From Varroa destructor (taxonomy: Eukaryota; Arthropoda; Arachnida; Mesostigmata; Varroidae), in NCBI RefSeq assembly GCF_002443255.2, contig NW_019211457.1, positions 45,425,775 through 45,489,774 on the forward strand: a DNA stretch of 64,000 nucleotides, in the 5' to 3' direction. Under the pieces are notes generated by a model. The model ran no database searches. It had not been told where the DNA came from and was given only the letters and a program-made list of their open reading frames with translations. Each line of letters begins with the position of its first letter. The stretch's first letter is position 1. Of the stretch, positions 24,933 through 39,500 are shown in pieces. The position numbers were made by a program, and so were the translations under genes.

Positions 24933-27748
24933 CGTCGATTTGAGCCCTGCGTCGGTCTAAATCTAGCTTCTTGCAGGCATACCGACACGGTCGGCATTCG
25001 GAATGAAGTGCATCGACACGGCATGATCCATCATGATTCTGCATCGGCACGACTTCACTTAGGGCGCTTCACCAGCTGTTGATCGTAGCGGCATCGATCG
25101 CTAGCAGGTTGGTCTACCGATCCCGTAGCCCGTCAAACTTTGCCGCGTTTTCGAAGTCTTCGCTGAGCATTAAAGTACCGTAGAAGGGCAAGTGAAGTGA
25201 TTCTTCACACTGCTCGTACGGGTAAAGCCTGGTAGCAACAACAAAAGCATCAACAATATATGAAGCGAAGTGGCTTCATTTTTACCACGTCCGTGAGACA
25301 TATTGAAAGATATCCTTTTTTGATACCGGAGCCGAAAGGAACGAGCCGAAAATCATTGACGACTTTGCTGGCGTTAGGGGGTTCCTCAGGATTTACCCTA
25401 CGGGGGACATTAATCGGTAAAACGAGTAGCAACGGGCCGTGATTCAAGCGACGGATCGAATGGGCATTTCGTACAATTCGACTGGAGTAACTACATTAGA
25501 ATGAAGCAAAGAACTCGAATGTACAAAAATTTTCGATATTTTTATATTTTGCCACAGCGCATAGATTTGTGTACTTCTATAATTTCCGGAAAAAAGAAAG
25601 AACAAAAAAAAGTTTTTCCTTACACCGTTCGGGTTTGGGTCTTACGTTCGGCACGTTGACACTTACGCAATTTCGAAAAATTTGTTTTGTGAACAAAGTT
25701 TAGACGCGACTGCGATGCAATAAAAAAAAACTACTCTCACTCTTCTAATATTCGGATGTATTTATGCAATATAGCGACACTGAACTGACGACTGTATTTA
25801 TCTGTCAGCTGATTTAGCCAACCGAAGCGTAGCGATTGATCTGACGTTAGATTTTTTTTTGTCTCGTCGTGACTTTAGCACGGCGACGTCTTCCGCAGAC
25901 TGAATCGTCGTCTTTAGTGTTGAACAGTTACAGTATTAGATTTGGGTCAATTGGCGCAGCTGCAAATTCTTTCAGATCCCTGTGTCTCCTACGATGTGTA
26001 TGTACGATTCATACACACGTGCGTGTATGTAACGTTGGGCTTTCTTACCGTTGCACCGGTCTTCTTTGGCTTCTCATCACTTCATTGTTTACCGCGCTGT
26101 ATGTGTATATCTCTGATGTGTGTCTGCTCAGGGCGTTTATTGCCACACGGGCAAGTTACAGCTCGAGCCGACTGAACTGCCACGCGAGTAACCAAGTAAG
26201 CCGAAAGCAGTAGGTTTTCACTTAGCTATATGCTGTGTATGGCTTAGACGCAGTGGCTAAAAGGTACGCTGCCTTATTTCGCCGCAGTGCAACATAGCTT
26301 CAGCAACGGGCCAGAAAGAAGGCTTATGAAGAACAAATAAGGGAGCGGAAAAAAAGATTTCATGTTCGAATGATTCGGCCGATGAAAGCGGATAAAAAGT
26401 CCAAAGACTACGCTGGAGGATCTGCCTTCAGACTTCAGATCACGTCTCTTCAGGGCTACCGGCGGTAATAAAGTCACTTGAAGGCGGGTATTCACCAACA
26501 GAGTTACGAACATAGACTTAGCGGTTTCACAGAGAGCTTGTTGTTGAGGGACCAGAGCTGTCCGAAGTCAGATCAAGGAGTCAGTCGTTTGGGTGTATGC
26601 ATAAAGAAACAATTGTCCAGGTTGGTATACCTACGGATAGGGAGAAAGATTCGAAGGGCGTGCGCGTCAAATAGGCGCCCTCGATAACGTCAAGCGTCAA
26701 CTTGTTTACACAGCCCTATGGAGTATCTGTAGGAGGATAGTTAGCCAGTGCTCCAAATGTTCGGTATCAAAGGAAAATTACGAATTTAACTAAACAAATG
26801 TGCAACATTAAGGTCCAGATTGCCCTCCATTCCTGGGGACTGAACAAATTCTGGTTATATTATACATGTATAAAATTATAATCTAGCAGAAACGTTTTTC
26901 TGGGCATCATCCTAATTTAAACTTTTTAAATTGAGAAGATCTGTATTGATCTTCAAATTCGAGCGTGAATGAATACAACTGAAGATTCAATTCAGGTCAC
27001 TGTCCGATTTTCGTATGTTGGGTACCATTCTTCAGGGACAGGTTCGAAAATAAAAACGTGTATGCACTATACGACGTAATCTTCCCGGATCTTCGACACA
27101 TAACTCTCACCCTGACGACCCACACACTCGCTTTTCACGAACCCCTAGCGAGATAACATTTCTATTCTAGGTAATCGTCTTTTCTTCGGTGTTCTCCCAA
27201 ACCGAGCCAAACCGATGAGATACGATCCGGCATAAAAAACAAAATATGACTTCGTACAATTCATGGAAACTGCCTCTCATCACCTCTCTTCACACTCTCT
27301 CTCTCGGTCGTCTCTTTGCTCGAAAAGCGTGAAGAAACGAAGCACGTCGAATACAACCCGTAGGAAAAGATAACGACGCGATAGAAGCACTGCCGTTGTC
27401 GCAACGCAGTCATTGAGCATTTATATATATATAAATCTCTCGTCCGGTAAATGTTTCGCTAGCCCGCCCGCCGCCCGGCCGGCAAAATAGAAGTGAGATA
27501 ACCCGTTCTTTTCGTCGGGAGCATTGCCTCTGATCCCCTTTTAAATATGTGCTGTGATTGATTTGTACATATCTGTTAAGTCATTATTTTGCTGGCCCCC
27601 GTCAGGACAACCCGATCGGCCGTTCAGCCTGGGCCAGCCATGCAGAAACGTAAACTCGCGTGCTAGCGAATTGCTGACCTATCAAACGACTGGATTTAGC
27701 CAAATATAAGGCGCACCTGGCTTCCATTATTGCTGACTGTGCACCTTT

Positions 27749-27771
27749 TGTTGTTGCTGCTGCTGCTGCTT
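27749..27771. repeat. (TTG/CTG)n short run
   Basis: TTG units pass into CTG units in intron 1, with no open frame that resembles a protein. Confidence 0.85.
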
Positions 27772-30085
27772 GGTGTGGCCAATCACATTAGCAGAGCATC
27801 ATCATTATCGAATCTTATTAATTCGTGGTCGTTTAGCCTGCATCGATAGGCTCAAGGCACTGTCGTCTGTTCGTGATCGAAAACGTTCGAAGAACGGAAC
27901 TTGCTGGCGATGATTTAATGACATAGGGTTTGGCGGGAAAAAGCTCATCGTTCGATATCTGAAACTTCCTCGAGTTTCTCGAGAACCTCATGGCGTTCGT
28001 AGAATGCATAACAATAACAAGGGCATCTAATTATGGTGAGGTGCTTCGAGGTCTCCAAGCGAGGGAAGGTGCAAGAGCGCATCAAGATAAAAGTAACAGT
28101 CAATTTGATAATGCTGTCATATTTTGCTCTTAAAACTGGCTTTATTTTATCTTCTTAAATTAGGCGAGACTTAATTAATAGAAAATGCGTTGTACACACG
28201 TGCCAACAACCGATAGAGCGTCTCAATCATATGATCTAACCGATCATGCGGTCCCGCCAAGATATATTGATTGATATACCGTGACATAGCACCACACGGT
28301 ATGCATATGTCCTTAAGGACATGAAAAATAATGTTACGGAGGCGTATCAACAACCTAAAACTGTTTGTGTCACGTGCAGAATTTAGTAGTACTAATTTTG
28401 TGAATCGCATTTTGTTGTTACATTGATTGCTTGTTTATACGATCATCGCTTATACTGCCGGCTCATCTTCTTACGTAGATGCACACTCTATCGATTACCG
28501 CCGACAGACGCACAAAGAACGAAGACCAATGCATGGTTAGGGCGAACCAGTCACGATTTTGTTCGGAACGCGTCTAGTAACATTTCTGTCGTTAATACTA
28601 TTACTGTGAATGTACATTGTGTCGGATCAATATCCGATTGGCGGTCCATCTTTGGCTCTACTTTCCGACCGCGATCCGTCGCTGGCCGCCCTTAGCCGCT
28701 CGGGAAGCCGGCGAATCGCTTACCACCTTTTTGTTGCAATTCGTACGTGTCGTTCCTTTTGCTGTCACACTCACTGGTAATTTGTTGCCACGAACAATGA
28801 AACTGGGGAAAGGCCACAGCAGCGACATTCAAAGAAGATATAGCTAAACTTTATCTCGCATTGCGTCGTCCTTCCATCGGTCCCTTTCTCCTTTCATTTT
28901 GCGTTATTGCACCAAGGTAGATCTCTGAGCTGAAAAATTCGGCAACAGCTTCGTAGCGCAGGTGCGTTCCTTTTCCGCTGGCAGTTGTGTATTCGTTTTA
29001 AAAAAGCATTTCCTGCTGTTGCCGTTGTTTTCAGAGCTGGTACTATGCTGTTGCTTTTTCATTTCGGTTTTCTGCCTTTGACCTGTTCTGTAGGACTGGG
29101 CCCTATCAGGTGTCGGCGCTGCACGACAGAGTATGAAGTGTGTGAAGTGCATAGGGATCGCGTCAATGGAAAACGCTCTTTTCGGTTGTACGAAGCTTTT
29201 TCTTGTAGCTGACGTGTCAAAAGGGAATACGCGACAGTGGATCGATGGCGTTGCTGTTGTTAGTCGTTGCGTCAGTGTTCCTTTCTTACGGTGATTTGCC
29301 CGTAAACGACCTTCGCCGCATACACATCTGTCACTGACTCCTACTTACGCCAGCAGCTGCTGTCGCTGCCGTGGCCCCTGGTGTTGTCACAGCAACGACA
29401 ACAGCGGTCCTTGCTCAATCGTTCGGCGGCTAAAAGCGTGTGAAAGTTTGTCTTTCTCACCTTCGTTCTTCAATCTTCACTGTACTTCGTCCTGTGATCA
29501 GCCGCCCAGAATCTTCGAGGGAACGCACACGTCGATCAGGGCAAAAGGCCGGCCCTAATCTTTTTTGTCTTTTACCGTGACATCGGCCCAGAAATAGTCT
29601 AAGAGTAGTGAGACGTCTAGATCTGATTTTCTGATCTTGGTGCACAGCGCGACCACTGGAGCGTCGTGTCGCTTGAGAATTCCCATTTGTACTCGATATA
29701 GACACGACGTATCGCACACACACATATATATATGCATGCGTTTTCAGCCTGAGCATAACTGCTGCTCCAACGAATATTCCCTGACTGCTTTTGCCTTGCA
29801 GAATATTAACACCCAGTTTGAACAATACTGTAGTACGAATGTATATATATACATGCGCAATGTGGTAACCGTTTCATCGATGATGGCACGTCTCGTCTAC
29901 GAGATAGCTTGCGTGCGGGTAAAGTTGAGTGAAGCGGACCGTGGGGAAATCTGATGAGAGCCGGGGGAAAGTAAGGGGAGAGCGAGAAAAAGACTTGTGA
30001 CGCAAGTGAGAATTACGTTATCCGGCAAAAAAGGCTCTCTCTCTGTACGTTCCAAAAACAATCATAACAAAAAACAACGCAAACA

Positions 30086-30125
30086 TATATACTATATACT
30101 ATATATATATAGTATTGTGATAGTA
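30086..30125. repeat. Self-complementary AT-rich run
   Basis: Repeated ATACTATAT units and a run of about seven TA steps end in ATAGTATTGTGATAG. The segment is largely self-complementary and lies about 200 nt upstream of bHLH exon 2. Confidence 0.7.
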
Positions 30126-30323
30126 AACTACTATTACATAGCACTAGTTTAGTTTAGAATTAGCTGAAGATAAGCTATCATAGACACAGAATTTTAATGA
30201 TTTCTTATTTTGTCAGCTTGTTGACATTTCTGAAGCACTGCCAGAACCTAAGCGCAGATTCCTCAACGATAGCTACATATATTCACGTATTATTTTATTT
30301 TCGTGTGTTCCTTACCGTTTTAG

Positions 30324-30590
30324 ATGGTAAAGGCTACCGATGGTGTACCAATGGCGCCCACATCGAACCAATCAGTAGACTCTGCTACGGGTTACGCAGG
30401 GTCGCCTGCGGCTCTCAGCGCTCGATGGGCGAAGTTGCGTGCTGATCCGGCCCTGCAGCGTTCAGCTGCACTTCGCGCACGACTGGCTCGCCGCGAGCGA
30501 AGAAACCGTCAAAGGATTTTAAGACTCCAAGAGTTCCATCGGCTGCGTTCGATGGTGCCCGCCATTGCCCAAACACCCAACGTGGACAAG
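30324..30590 (+). CDS. bHLH transcription factor, exon 2 (basic region, helix 1, loop)
   Basis: This 89-codon exon carries the DNA-binding half of the bHLH domain. It opens directly after a CCGTTTTAG acceptor with a Ser/Ala/Pro-containing stretch of about 35 residues. An Arg/Ala-rich segment follows, then the basic region with motif RRERRNRQR, helix 1 (ILRLQEFHRLRSMVP) and the loop (AIAQTPNVDK). It ends in AAG followed by a GTAAGC donor, in phase 0. The Glu that contacts the CA half of E-box sites is present. By ungapped comparison with Max-type proteins, the usual His/Asn four residues before it is Leu, and the Arg three residues after it is Asn. This makes E-box binding plausible but not assured. 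The family is unassigned: it does not look like Max, USF, AP-4, Twist, Achaete-scute or Hand types. Confidence 0.85.
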
Positions 30591-33500
30591 GTAAGCTCAC
30601 CAGCCTAGCGTGACGTCTAACCTCATATCCAACTCAATTAGAAAGCAGAAATAACGTTGGTACAGCGAGTAACTGAAGTCTCCATATCCGATGATTTTTC
30701 TGTCCACATGTGGAGCACCCGTAGCTCGTAGCTTTTCTATGAAAAGCTTTTGACGAAATAGCTTTATATTTCCATGATTTCCAAATCACAGTAATAAGTT
30801 GGCCATTTTGCAGCTGCCTTCACGACCGGGCTCTCATATTATTAGACGATAATAGATAAATCTTATTCTTCGCTCACGTGTCAGCGCTTCCTGATAACAT
30901 CGAGCCTATATGTACAACCGACATTTCTACATTTCATTTGTTTCTTTTTACTGTTGAACAAGATTATCGTTATGAGAGAGAACGTCTAATATGAAAAGTA
31001 ACAGCATGACAAAGTAACGTAAAAGGCAACCTCAGTGTATACGGCAGTCAGGCCATCAATGAACCTGGATTTTTACGCTCGAGGTGGAATATAACCGAGG
31101 CAGCAAAAACAACAATAAGAGCTAGTAGGCTCGAAAAACCGACCTTGTGTCTTTCAAGAATTCGCAAGCATGTCCGCTTCCTGCGCAGTGGTTCTGAGGT
31201 TGATAAGTCGCCTCGTCTGGTTTTGCTGCACAGCTAAGATGCAATGGATGATGTTTACAACAGTTCTCCCATTGCCGACGATTTGCAAAAGCTTCCATAA
31301 CCTAAAGTCACATCGCACCAAAAGCTTCGGGTAACTTCAAATCCTATACAAGCGTTCACTGTTCGCTTTTCCCTTATTACTTTTGCTGCTACCCCTTACC
31401 CCCGATCTCTTTATCTCTATCGCTACCTCCCCCATACGTCGTATTGTGGCTGATCAGGTGCGACGAATTGCATTCTAATGACATTCGGCAATTTTGTTTT
31501 GTTATTCTTCAGGAACGTGTAGAGAACTCGGTTGAAATTGGTGTCCAAGTCCTTTTTTGTGTGTGTCCTTTGTCGTCGCAAATCGTTGTCGTGGTGATCT
31601 TTGGAAACCACGCCGCCATCGCGATTTCATGTGTCTACGAAGGGTATGCGTACATGTGCAGATGCGATCGCAAGGCGGCTTTTCTGCTCGATTTCAGATA
31701 ACAATCGCGCATGAACAGAAATTCACGAATTGTCGCTGAACGGATATCGTTCAAAGGTTATGCCCTATTCTGTTAGGTTAGACCTGCATAGCCTGTTTGC
31801 GAGAAGCAACCCAAAAACCAGCGCCGAAGGCTAGTTTAAGGCGGTGGGGTATCGACACTAGGTGTGTCGGACTGTGCTAAAGGGATAGCACGACCATATG
31901 GTGCGAGCTGACCGGCTAAATCAGACTGTTGACTATGCCCGTACCTATCAAAGCGGGTTCCGCCTATTTAAGCGGTTTTACGGCTTTCGTCTGTTCATAA
32001 TGATTCGTTTGTACATCGAAGAACTGTTTCGTTACGCATCCTTAGGGCATCATCTACTTCAATGCATAGACACGCTTATGTGAGAGGGATGTCATAGGTT
32101 ATGGCAAGAGACAAAAGGTTCTTCGAAGCTTATTTGCTATCGTCAATCATGAAATACAGCAGGGAAATAGTTGAGGAATAGTAGGATAAATGAGATATCC
32201 GTCTGCAATCTGATAAACACAATGAAGCGGGAAGGAAGGGACATAAAATGTTCTTTCGATATAAGTGGCACGCATAAATTTGAAATACGTTTTTAATATA
32301 GTGATGAAATTATTACTTATATAAACATAAACTGCTGAGGTTATTACTAATATTATTGTTGGAATCTATCAGGAGGTGTATTACGGATTTACGATGACAC
32401 GACGCTCACATTAGAGAAAACTATATAAACACCATGAAAACTGCACCTGAAAATTTACAGAAAAAAAAACCGAGTTTATTATTAAAAGAAGAGTTAACTA
32501 ATATCCATACATTGACCGGATGCCACCCATTGTACTCTGGTTGCGTAATGAAATTGTACTTTTGACACATGTTACGATGTTCTTTTACAGCATATTGATA
32601 CGGCGTGTCGCTAAAGATAGGGCCGCTAAGCATAGACGGGCAAGAAGCACGCAGGTACGACAGACATAACCATTAATGTGAACAAAAACACGACCCCAGT
32701 GGCAACAACAACAATGACGACGACAACGCAGTGTCGGTGTTGCGGCGTAAAGGGTTCGTTGAAGTCCGAGTGTGACTGACCCGCTTGCCCGTTCGACGAT
32801 TGTCTGATGCTCTATCATCAACGACCGCATCGTGCCACCCCGACTGGCGCCACTGACAGCGCATACGACTACGGCCGACTAGGGGCTGTCTGTCCGCTCT
32901 AAGTCGAACGGCTGGCTATTTCTGGTTTGTTTCGTAGAGAGGAACTACCCCCGGCACACTGGTGAGCGGTCATCGGTACTTTTGGCCGCGTAGGGCAGAT
33001 GGTGCTATACAGCTTCATCAGCCAATTCCTCAAACCGCTTCAACAGACCCCTGTCATTCTTCTGCTTTCCGAGTTTCTTCGTAAGTTCGACCTTTCGTAT
33101 TTCGTCATTTTCGTTTGTCGGCTCGTTTTCGTATATTTATCGGCGTGTGTCGCTCTTTCATGATGCCCTCAGTACCGATATGTCTGTCGGAGCCGTGTGT
33201 GTGTCCGTTTGTGCTCGATATTTTCGTTGCTGTTTTCGGCTGTCTTGTCTCGCCCACCTTGTCAGAGTCTTCTGTACTTCTATTCGTCAACGACAGAGCC
33301 GATTCGAAGCGATGGCTAGATTTTTCAAATCAACTATCAAATACCCGACGCGCCAATCGAAGGGCAGACGGATTCAATCAGCTTGCCGCAACGTAGAGCA
33401 AAATCTCGAATGGGTACAGAGAAACACAGACCTATAGCCTTTTTTCAAACCTGCACCAGTGTATCGTATTTCGAATCAGTCAGGACACGCGTATTTGAAG

Positions 33501-36500
33501 TTGTCATGCCTCCTGTCATCGACAGCGACTACGAAAGAATGCGGAGCTGCGAGAGGTTGAGTGATCTAGCAATCCAATTCTATTCAGTTCTGGCAATTCA
33601 TTCAGCCGGGTGCTAGAGTTAAGTAGACCCAATCTAACCTAGTTTTAAGGCAGCCTCAACAACGGGTCTGTCATCGCCGAGCAGTAGCTGATTGACTATA
33701 CATACAGGCACACACGTCGCCATCGCTTGTTCGAGTCCATTTAACATTGAGTGTGTCTATTTTTCCGTAAAGCTGTATGTCAGCGCGACGATCTTCTTGT
33801 CCGACACCTTGAACCACCACGCTCGTATGAGATTGCAGGGCAGTCAGGAGGACATGGCCTGCTTTCAGTCTCGTAGCACGTAGCAATCGAGCGGAGAAAG
33901 CAAAGCCTCAGTCGCCGCTGATGTCATTTGTGCTGCAGGTAGATGGATGCCAAATGGCAATATAAGGATTGAGAATATTTTCGTGAAGGGGAATGGTCGT
34001 CTATCGCACTGAGGGTGTCGCTAATGCTTTTGGCTAATACGTATATCTGAGTAAATAAACGTTTTCATGTGAGAGCGTCGTTGTTCCCCTTCAATGGTGC
34101 TACTGTATAGCGACTGTTGAAATAAGGTAAAGCAAAGGTCATCATGAACATAGCAAGTGTGACAAGTATTCGGACTGAAAAATACGCTGAACGTATACGC
34201 AGCCGTCTGATAGAGCGTTAAGAAAATTAGTACCTGTGAAAATGAACAGTTCCTAAAGAGGTTCGTAGCGCAACGCATAACAACGGAAGAAGAAAAAGCA
34301 CCTAATGGAAATTGATCATCATTGAGCAAAATACTTCCAAAGGCCATCACTAACAAACGACGCGACAAACGCCCAGATAGTAACCCATCGAGTTCAAGGG
34401 AATACCAAAACGTTGGGCTCGCAACCTTTATGGTTATTCAGCGATATATTAGTTTTTCTAGACATTAAATCATCAGTAGTGACCTCGTATATCAGCAACG
34501 CACCGTGAACGGACGATGCGATAATTTCTGCTATTGTATAACATTACGGAACGTAATCTACATAGTTTGTCAATGCATAACAACATCAACCTGCAGCTTA
34601 AAAGTCCATTGTGGGCGCTGTTTGTCTAGACAGGGGTCTGTTCTGCGTTTGGTCGGCAGCAAATGGTGATATAGTGCCAGGCAAAACGGGTTCTAAATGA
34701 ATAGCCGCGATTAATAACAATTACAATAAGAGTGATATCAGTAGCCGCCCCTAGACTCAATGACGTCAGACGTTAACGGACGGTGCCTGCCCTGCAGATT
34801 TGTCTCGAGACGCAACTGTTTCTTAAGTTACTCGAATTCGCATAGTAGATTTCGCCTGTGGAGCGTCCGCGTTTATTGAAGCTATAGCTCTGCTAGATAA
34901 ACATTTATTAAGAAGCAATTTTTAAGATAGATTATGCTAGCGACTAGAGATAACAGGGTTAAAATTTAGAAACGCTAGACGAAACAGTGAAAAGCACCCA
35001 GAGCTCTACTTAACTAACGTACGGAAACGATTCCTAGCCGAAGCACCCATTAGTCAACAACAATTTGGATAGAATTTGGCCTGTTTTTTCCGTCCGCTAG
35101 GCAGGGCGGATTTTTACTGTGATGTAAACGTTGTATCGACTCAGGTCGTCCGAAACGTCAAGTGCTGTGTGAAAACCGGGTGCGAGCCTACGCCAGCTCC
35201 CCCTTATTCTTGCCGAACGATCCGTTCTCTGCTGACAGTGTGATTCAGGCAGAGCTTGCTAGCCGGACGAATGCTACGACCGAGTCACTCACTGACTGTT
35301 TTTAGGGCGCTAGTCTACGCGGCACGTTCGTTCTAGAGGTTCTCTTGCGTTGGGATCTGAGTCAACGCTTCGGAGGACTCAACGTTTGTGTCAAGAGAGA
35401 CTAAAGGCTATGTCGACCCAATCGGAGTATGTTGTAGGATATGTAGCAATCCATGACTAATGGCTTGTGCTCTTATGACCAGGCTGCCACTGCGTATTGC
35501 CCACGGACGTTAAGTGCGTTGCTGGTCGTTTAATAACGGCGCTGAACCAAGGAACCGTTGATGCATGCACGGTCAACTATGTCGTACTATAAAGAACATG
35601 GAGAGTACTCGAGGCAGCGGATAAAGGGGACGAGCAACGAAGTCGATGCCCTCCTATGTGTCAAGTCTCCCATAAATGTAATGGGAATTGCTAGAATAAA
35701 AAGTAGAACCGAGTTCAGCATTTGACATCTCAGCAAGCTCTAGAGGAAAGCCATGAAAACATCTTCATTATGAAAAAATTTACTATCCAATTCGTCGATT
35801 GTCCAGATTACCATTAACGTTTCTCGTAACTGAAGCCAGCTCACTGCCGGACGCGCTTTAACAGCGACAGGGTAGGAAAAGCAGCAACGTTTAATAGATT
35901 CTTAAATTAGCGTTGTTTTTTCTCGAGAACATTCATGTTAAAAATAGCGATAAACAATTGTTTGTCGACGCACGCCTATAGAACGTGTTATGTAGCGTTC
36001 ATTGCGGCCTCCTTATTTATTCTCTGCGACACGACCCAAGCAAGCGCCAGTCGTCTCCGTACGAAGCTCGACTTTTATTTGTCGCATGTTAGGCTTGCTA
36101 GGCCCAACAACCAACAGGGATCAAATACACATAATAACAGTGGCGAAGTCTTATTACATCGTCGACTGGGTCATCGTATGGGCCGAATTCACCGCTGTAC
36201 ATAGACCCATAACAGGGAATCTTTTGCCAATCGCATATTAGAAGCTCTAGTCATTTATGTCGTTACCGCTTATACGTTCACGCTGTTGGGGCTGTATGAT
36301 ATTCGTCAGAGGTCGTTTGTTGTCTGAACATCACTGCAGGAACAATCGCCAGGTCAATTCGCGGTCGACGCGACCAAGAAAAAATGGTCTGTCAGCAAAC
36401 ATGGGATTTACGTTCATACTTTTAGCGGATCGATCACAAATCTGTGAAACTGGAGGCCACTTTCCAACTTTCTCTCTGCTTGCCTGCCTCTTTGTTTGTT

Positions 36501-39500
36501 TGTCAATCTGTCTGTTTCGCTTGCTTTGCTTTATAGTTTTTGTATTTTCTCTGTAGAGGTATTAGAGTCTGTAATCGAGAGTCATTGGCCGCACTCTCGG
36601 GCTATTTGAGGATCACAATGTATATTCTTTCGTGCGTTTCGGTCTGGATAGCAGATCGTCCTGGCCGGTTATTTCTCTTGGCCCAACGAACAGAATAGCC
36701 AATCCTTATAACGATACTGTGCAGAATTAAGTGGTGGATCGTGAACAGCTTTTTCGGCGCTATGACTTCGGTGATCGTATTTTAGCCGATCGAGCATTAA
36801 GCGCTAGGCACGCCTTTGTATATATCGTTTTTGCTGTCGCTTCCTACTTCTAGCAAATGTTTTACACACTGCGAACGGTTTCGACTGGAAGCGTGAAACA
36901 GGTAGGTGTCGTGGTTGGCCCGAAGACAATCGGAAATAAGGACGGCACGATGTTATAAAATTTAGATTGAGCTTTCAAGGTGACGCTGATAACGATCGTA
37001 AATTATTCTACAGAGCTTTCCAACTCGACCGTTATTCCCTTCGTCTCTTTCATTTTTCTCCATCTCGTAACGACTTCGTTGTTAGTAATACGTGTTGATG
37101 TAACTGGCTGTACAAATATAAAGTCTTATTGGCTGATGGCGACCGATATATACTCGTATTTTCTAGGCCTCTCATGGGCCATATCTCAGTGCGAATCTAT
37201 TTGAATCGATCGCGTCAGGTTAGAGCCTAGAATAAGGCCGACAGCGATCAACTGTGATACTACCCGGTGGCGTGTCGTGATAATGTAAAGGATCTTTTGA
37301 AGGAAAGTTGAAGGTTCCAGGTGAGGAGTTCTCGTCGTACCACTTGCTCAATATTGCGACGTGGTCACTTTGAACGCCGAAGTTTCACTGATACAATAAT
37401 GGGGTGGTTCGCGTTTGTATGTGTTTGGTGACACCAAAAAAGGAAGAAGGCGGACTCATTGTTAGTGTTATTGAAGACACCACCTATTAATTCAAATACA
37501 ACCTGATTACCATCAAGAAGTTTCCGACAGAAGAATAACTCATTTCACACACTTTGTCCACTGAATTAATGTCCTAAACACGAAAGAGCGATTTCGCCAC
37601 CTCAGCCACCTAACTGACATACCTATATGTGTGATACAAGTATATTTGTAGTCAAGAGCCGCCAGCTGGTTCCCAGGCGTCGAAGGCGCCAGTTTCTCGA
37701 ATAGACTGGGAGAAGAGACCAGCTCGTCCGCTCCGCCAATAAATGTGCACATTTACCCCCGGGTACATCTGCCCTAACCGGACCGACGAGGCCGTAGAAC
37801 CTCAAGTAGTGCCAGCCATACGATCATCGTGCTGGTCGCTCCTCCTCGCGGGCCCGCAAATCATTGGCACAGTCACCCGAGCGTTCGTGCTGTCTGCTAC
37901 CTGACCTCTGTTCGTGGAGGGGATGTTCTTGTCCCACCGTGCAGCCCCGATGGGTTGCCGCCTAACAAGACGTACTAGTAGTTGCAAATGCCCCGTCGCC
38001 AGTGCGGAATGCGAACACCAGATGGTCAGAGGGGTGTAATGCCTGTCCATGGGTGGCACAGAAGACGGCTGCGGCGGTGGCGCTTTGCTGATCGCGACGA
38101 GCTATAATATGAAACTTGGGGGTGGCTCATTGAGGCTTTTGTGATGATAGCGCGACGAGCATCACGGGAATACCTTCAATAGATAAATAAGCGGGCAAAC
38201 TGGTAGGCTACAACCTGTCTGCTAGTTGCTAGTGCTTTGTGCTCCGTGCAGCTCTTTCTATGGCCTCTCACGTTCGACCAGATCGTGTCACTATAGAAGC
38301 TGGTGTTACAACAAGCGCATTCCTTGCTGCGGCCGCCAGGCGCCCACCCACCAAAGGTAGCCCCGAAGCGCAGTTCAGATGTCTAGCAGTAGCGCGTACC
38401 ACTGGCGGCAGCAGTGCGTGCCAGTACTGTGGCTAGTCCATGACGTCATGGGCTTTTGCCCCGCATTTCCGTCTACACTTCGCTTTCTCCCGGCTGCTCA
38501 CTATTGCATTTGTCTACAGCATCGTACTCTTTTTCTCTTTCGCTGTTTCCATGCGCGTTGAGGGACGGGTTCTGGGTGGACGTTTGAAAACCAACCGAAC
38601 ATGAAAAGCTGGAGGTACAGTATATGCTGCCAGTAGGGGGTGCATGCCGATGGATTGGGGTCATGTGGAAAATGCCAACTGCCTGGAGCAGTGTCGAAAA
38701 TCGAAGCGAAATTTGCCGAGGGAGCATGACGACACATCGACTCACATCATTCGAAAGTCACAAGCGTAGGATGATGATAGCTGGCGGTCCAGGTTCTGCT
38801 AATTAAACCGCTGCTTTCAAAAGGCTTTTCACATCCATTCACGCAGTAATTGTTGGCCTTTAAACGCACACAGGAACACGGACACACGATAAGATTGAGT
38901 GGCCTAGGGCATGCAGGATTGGATAGTCTCGGCATTACCAGCCACAAGGAAAGGCTGTCCAGACGACATGTAAAGCGAATGCAGTTCGTGGATGTGGATG
39001 TTGGGCTGTCAACTAGGTGGTACCAAGGTTAAATAATGCTGGAATTGTTTACTAGCATATTATGGAGTAAACAGTATATAAGGTCAACGAAGCTAGTAAT
39101 CGGCTTACTACTCTTCTAGCTTACTTTAAGTATCAGCGGCAGATACGAAGAAATTCAGCGTCATAGTTTTTAACGGAATTCCTACAGTTGTTTCATGCTC
39201 TATATATTAGTTATACGGTTTGATTAGGCGCGGTGAGTCTCGTTACTTGACTGTGTTTGTTTAATTAACTTACTCCGCTACTGCATGCGATGTCTATCGG
39301 CCTGCTAAGGCTTTGTTTTTCGCGCCACCGTCACTAGGTGAGAACCGTTGGATACAGAACGTCCCAAAGAGCACGTTGTTCTTTTCTGTCACATGCTACT
39401 CTGTCCCGTTAATCGGCTTCGGGGGCTGTGATCAGGTAGGCCATTCTCTTCTCGTTTGCCTCGCGTTTCTTAAACCCAGCAGCGGTCACGGTCTCCTTTC

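Larger units (their letters stand above)
3052..30323 (+). other. Giant intron 1 of the bHLH gene (27.3 kb), no recognised gene inside
   Basis: This interval is bounded by a GTAAGC donor and a CCGTTTTAG acceptor. I recognise no conserved protein on either strand. GC-richer patches stand out at about 6.4-7.1 kb, 11.5-12.8 kb, 13.85-14.1 kb, 15.0-16.0 kb and 22.7-23.0 kb, and could be enhancers, alternative promoters or old insertions. Simple repeats include a TG microsatellite, an AT run, short CAG/CTG runs and two poly-C tracts, listed separately. The longest open frame (12054-12758) has only a TTG start and no recognisable domain. Alternative leader exons may be hidden here but cannot be identified without transcript data. 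Confidence 0.45.

Noticed and set aside
34946..34965. Sequence resembling the I-SceI homing endonuclease site
   Set aside because: It has mismatches at positions needed for the site and no homing-endonuclease gene is present. It is chance similarity.
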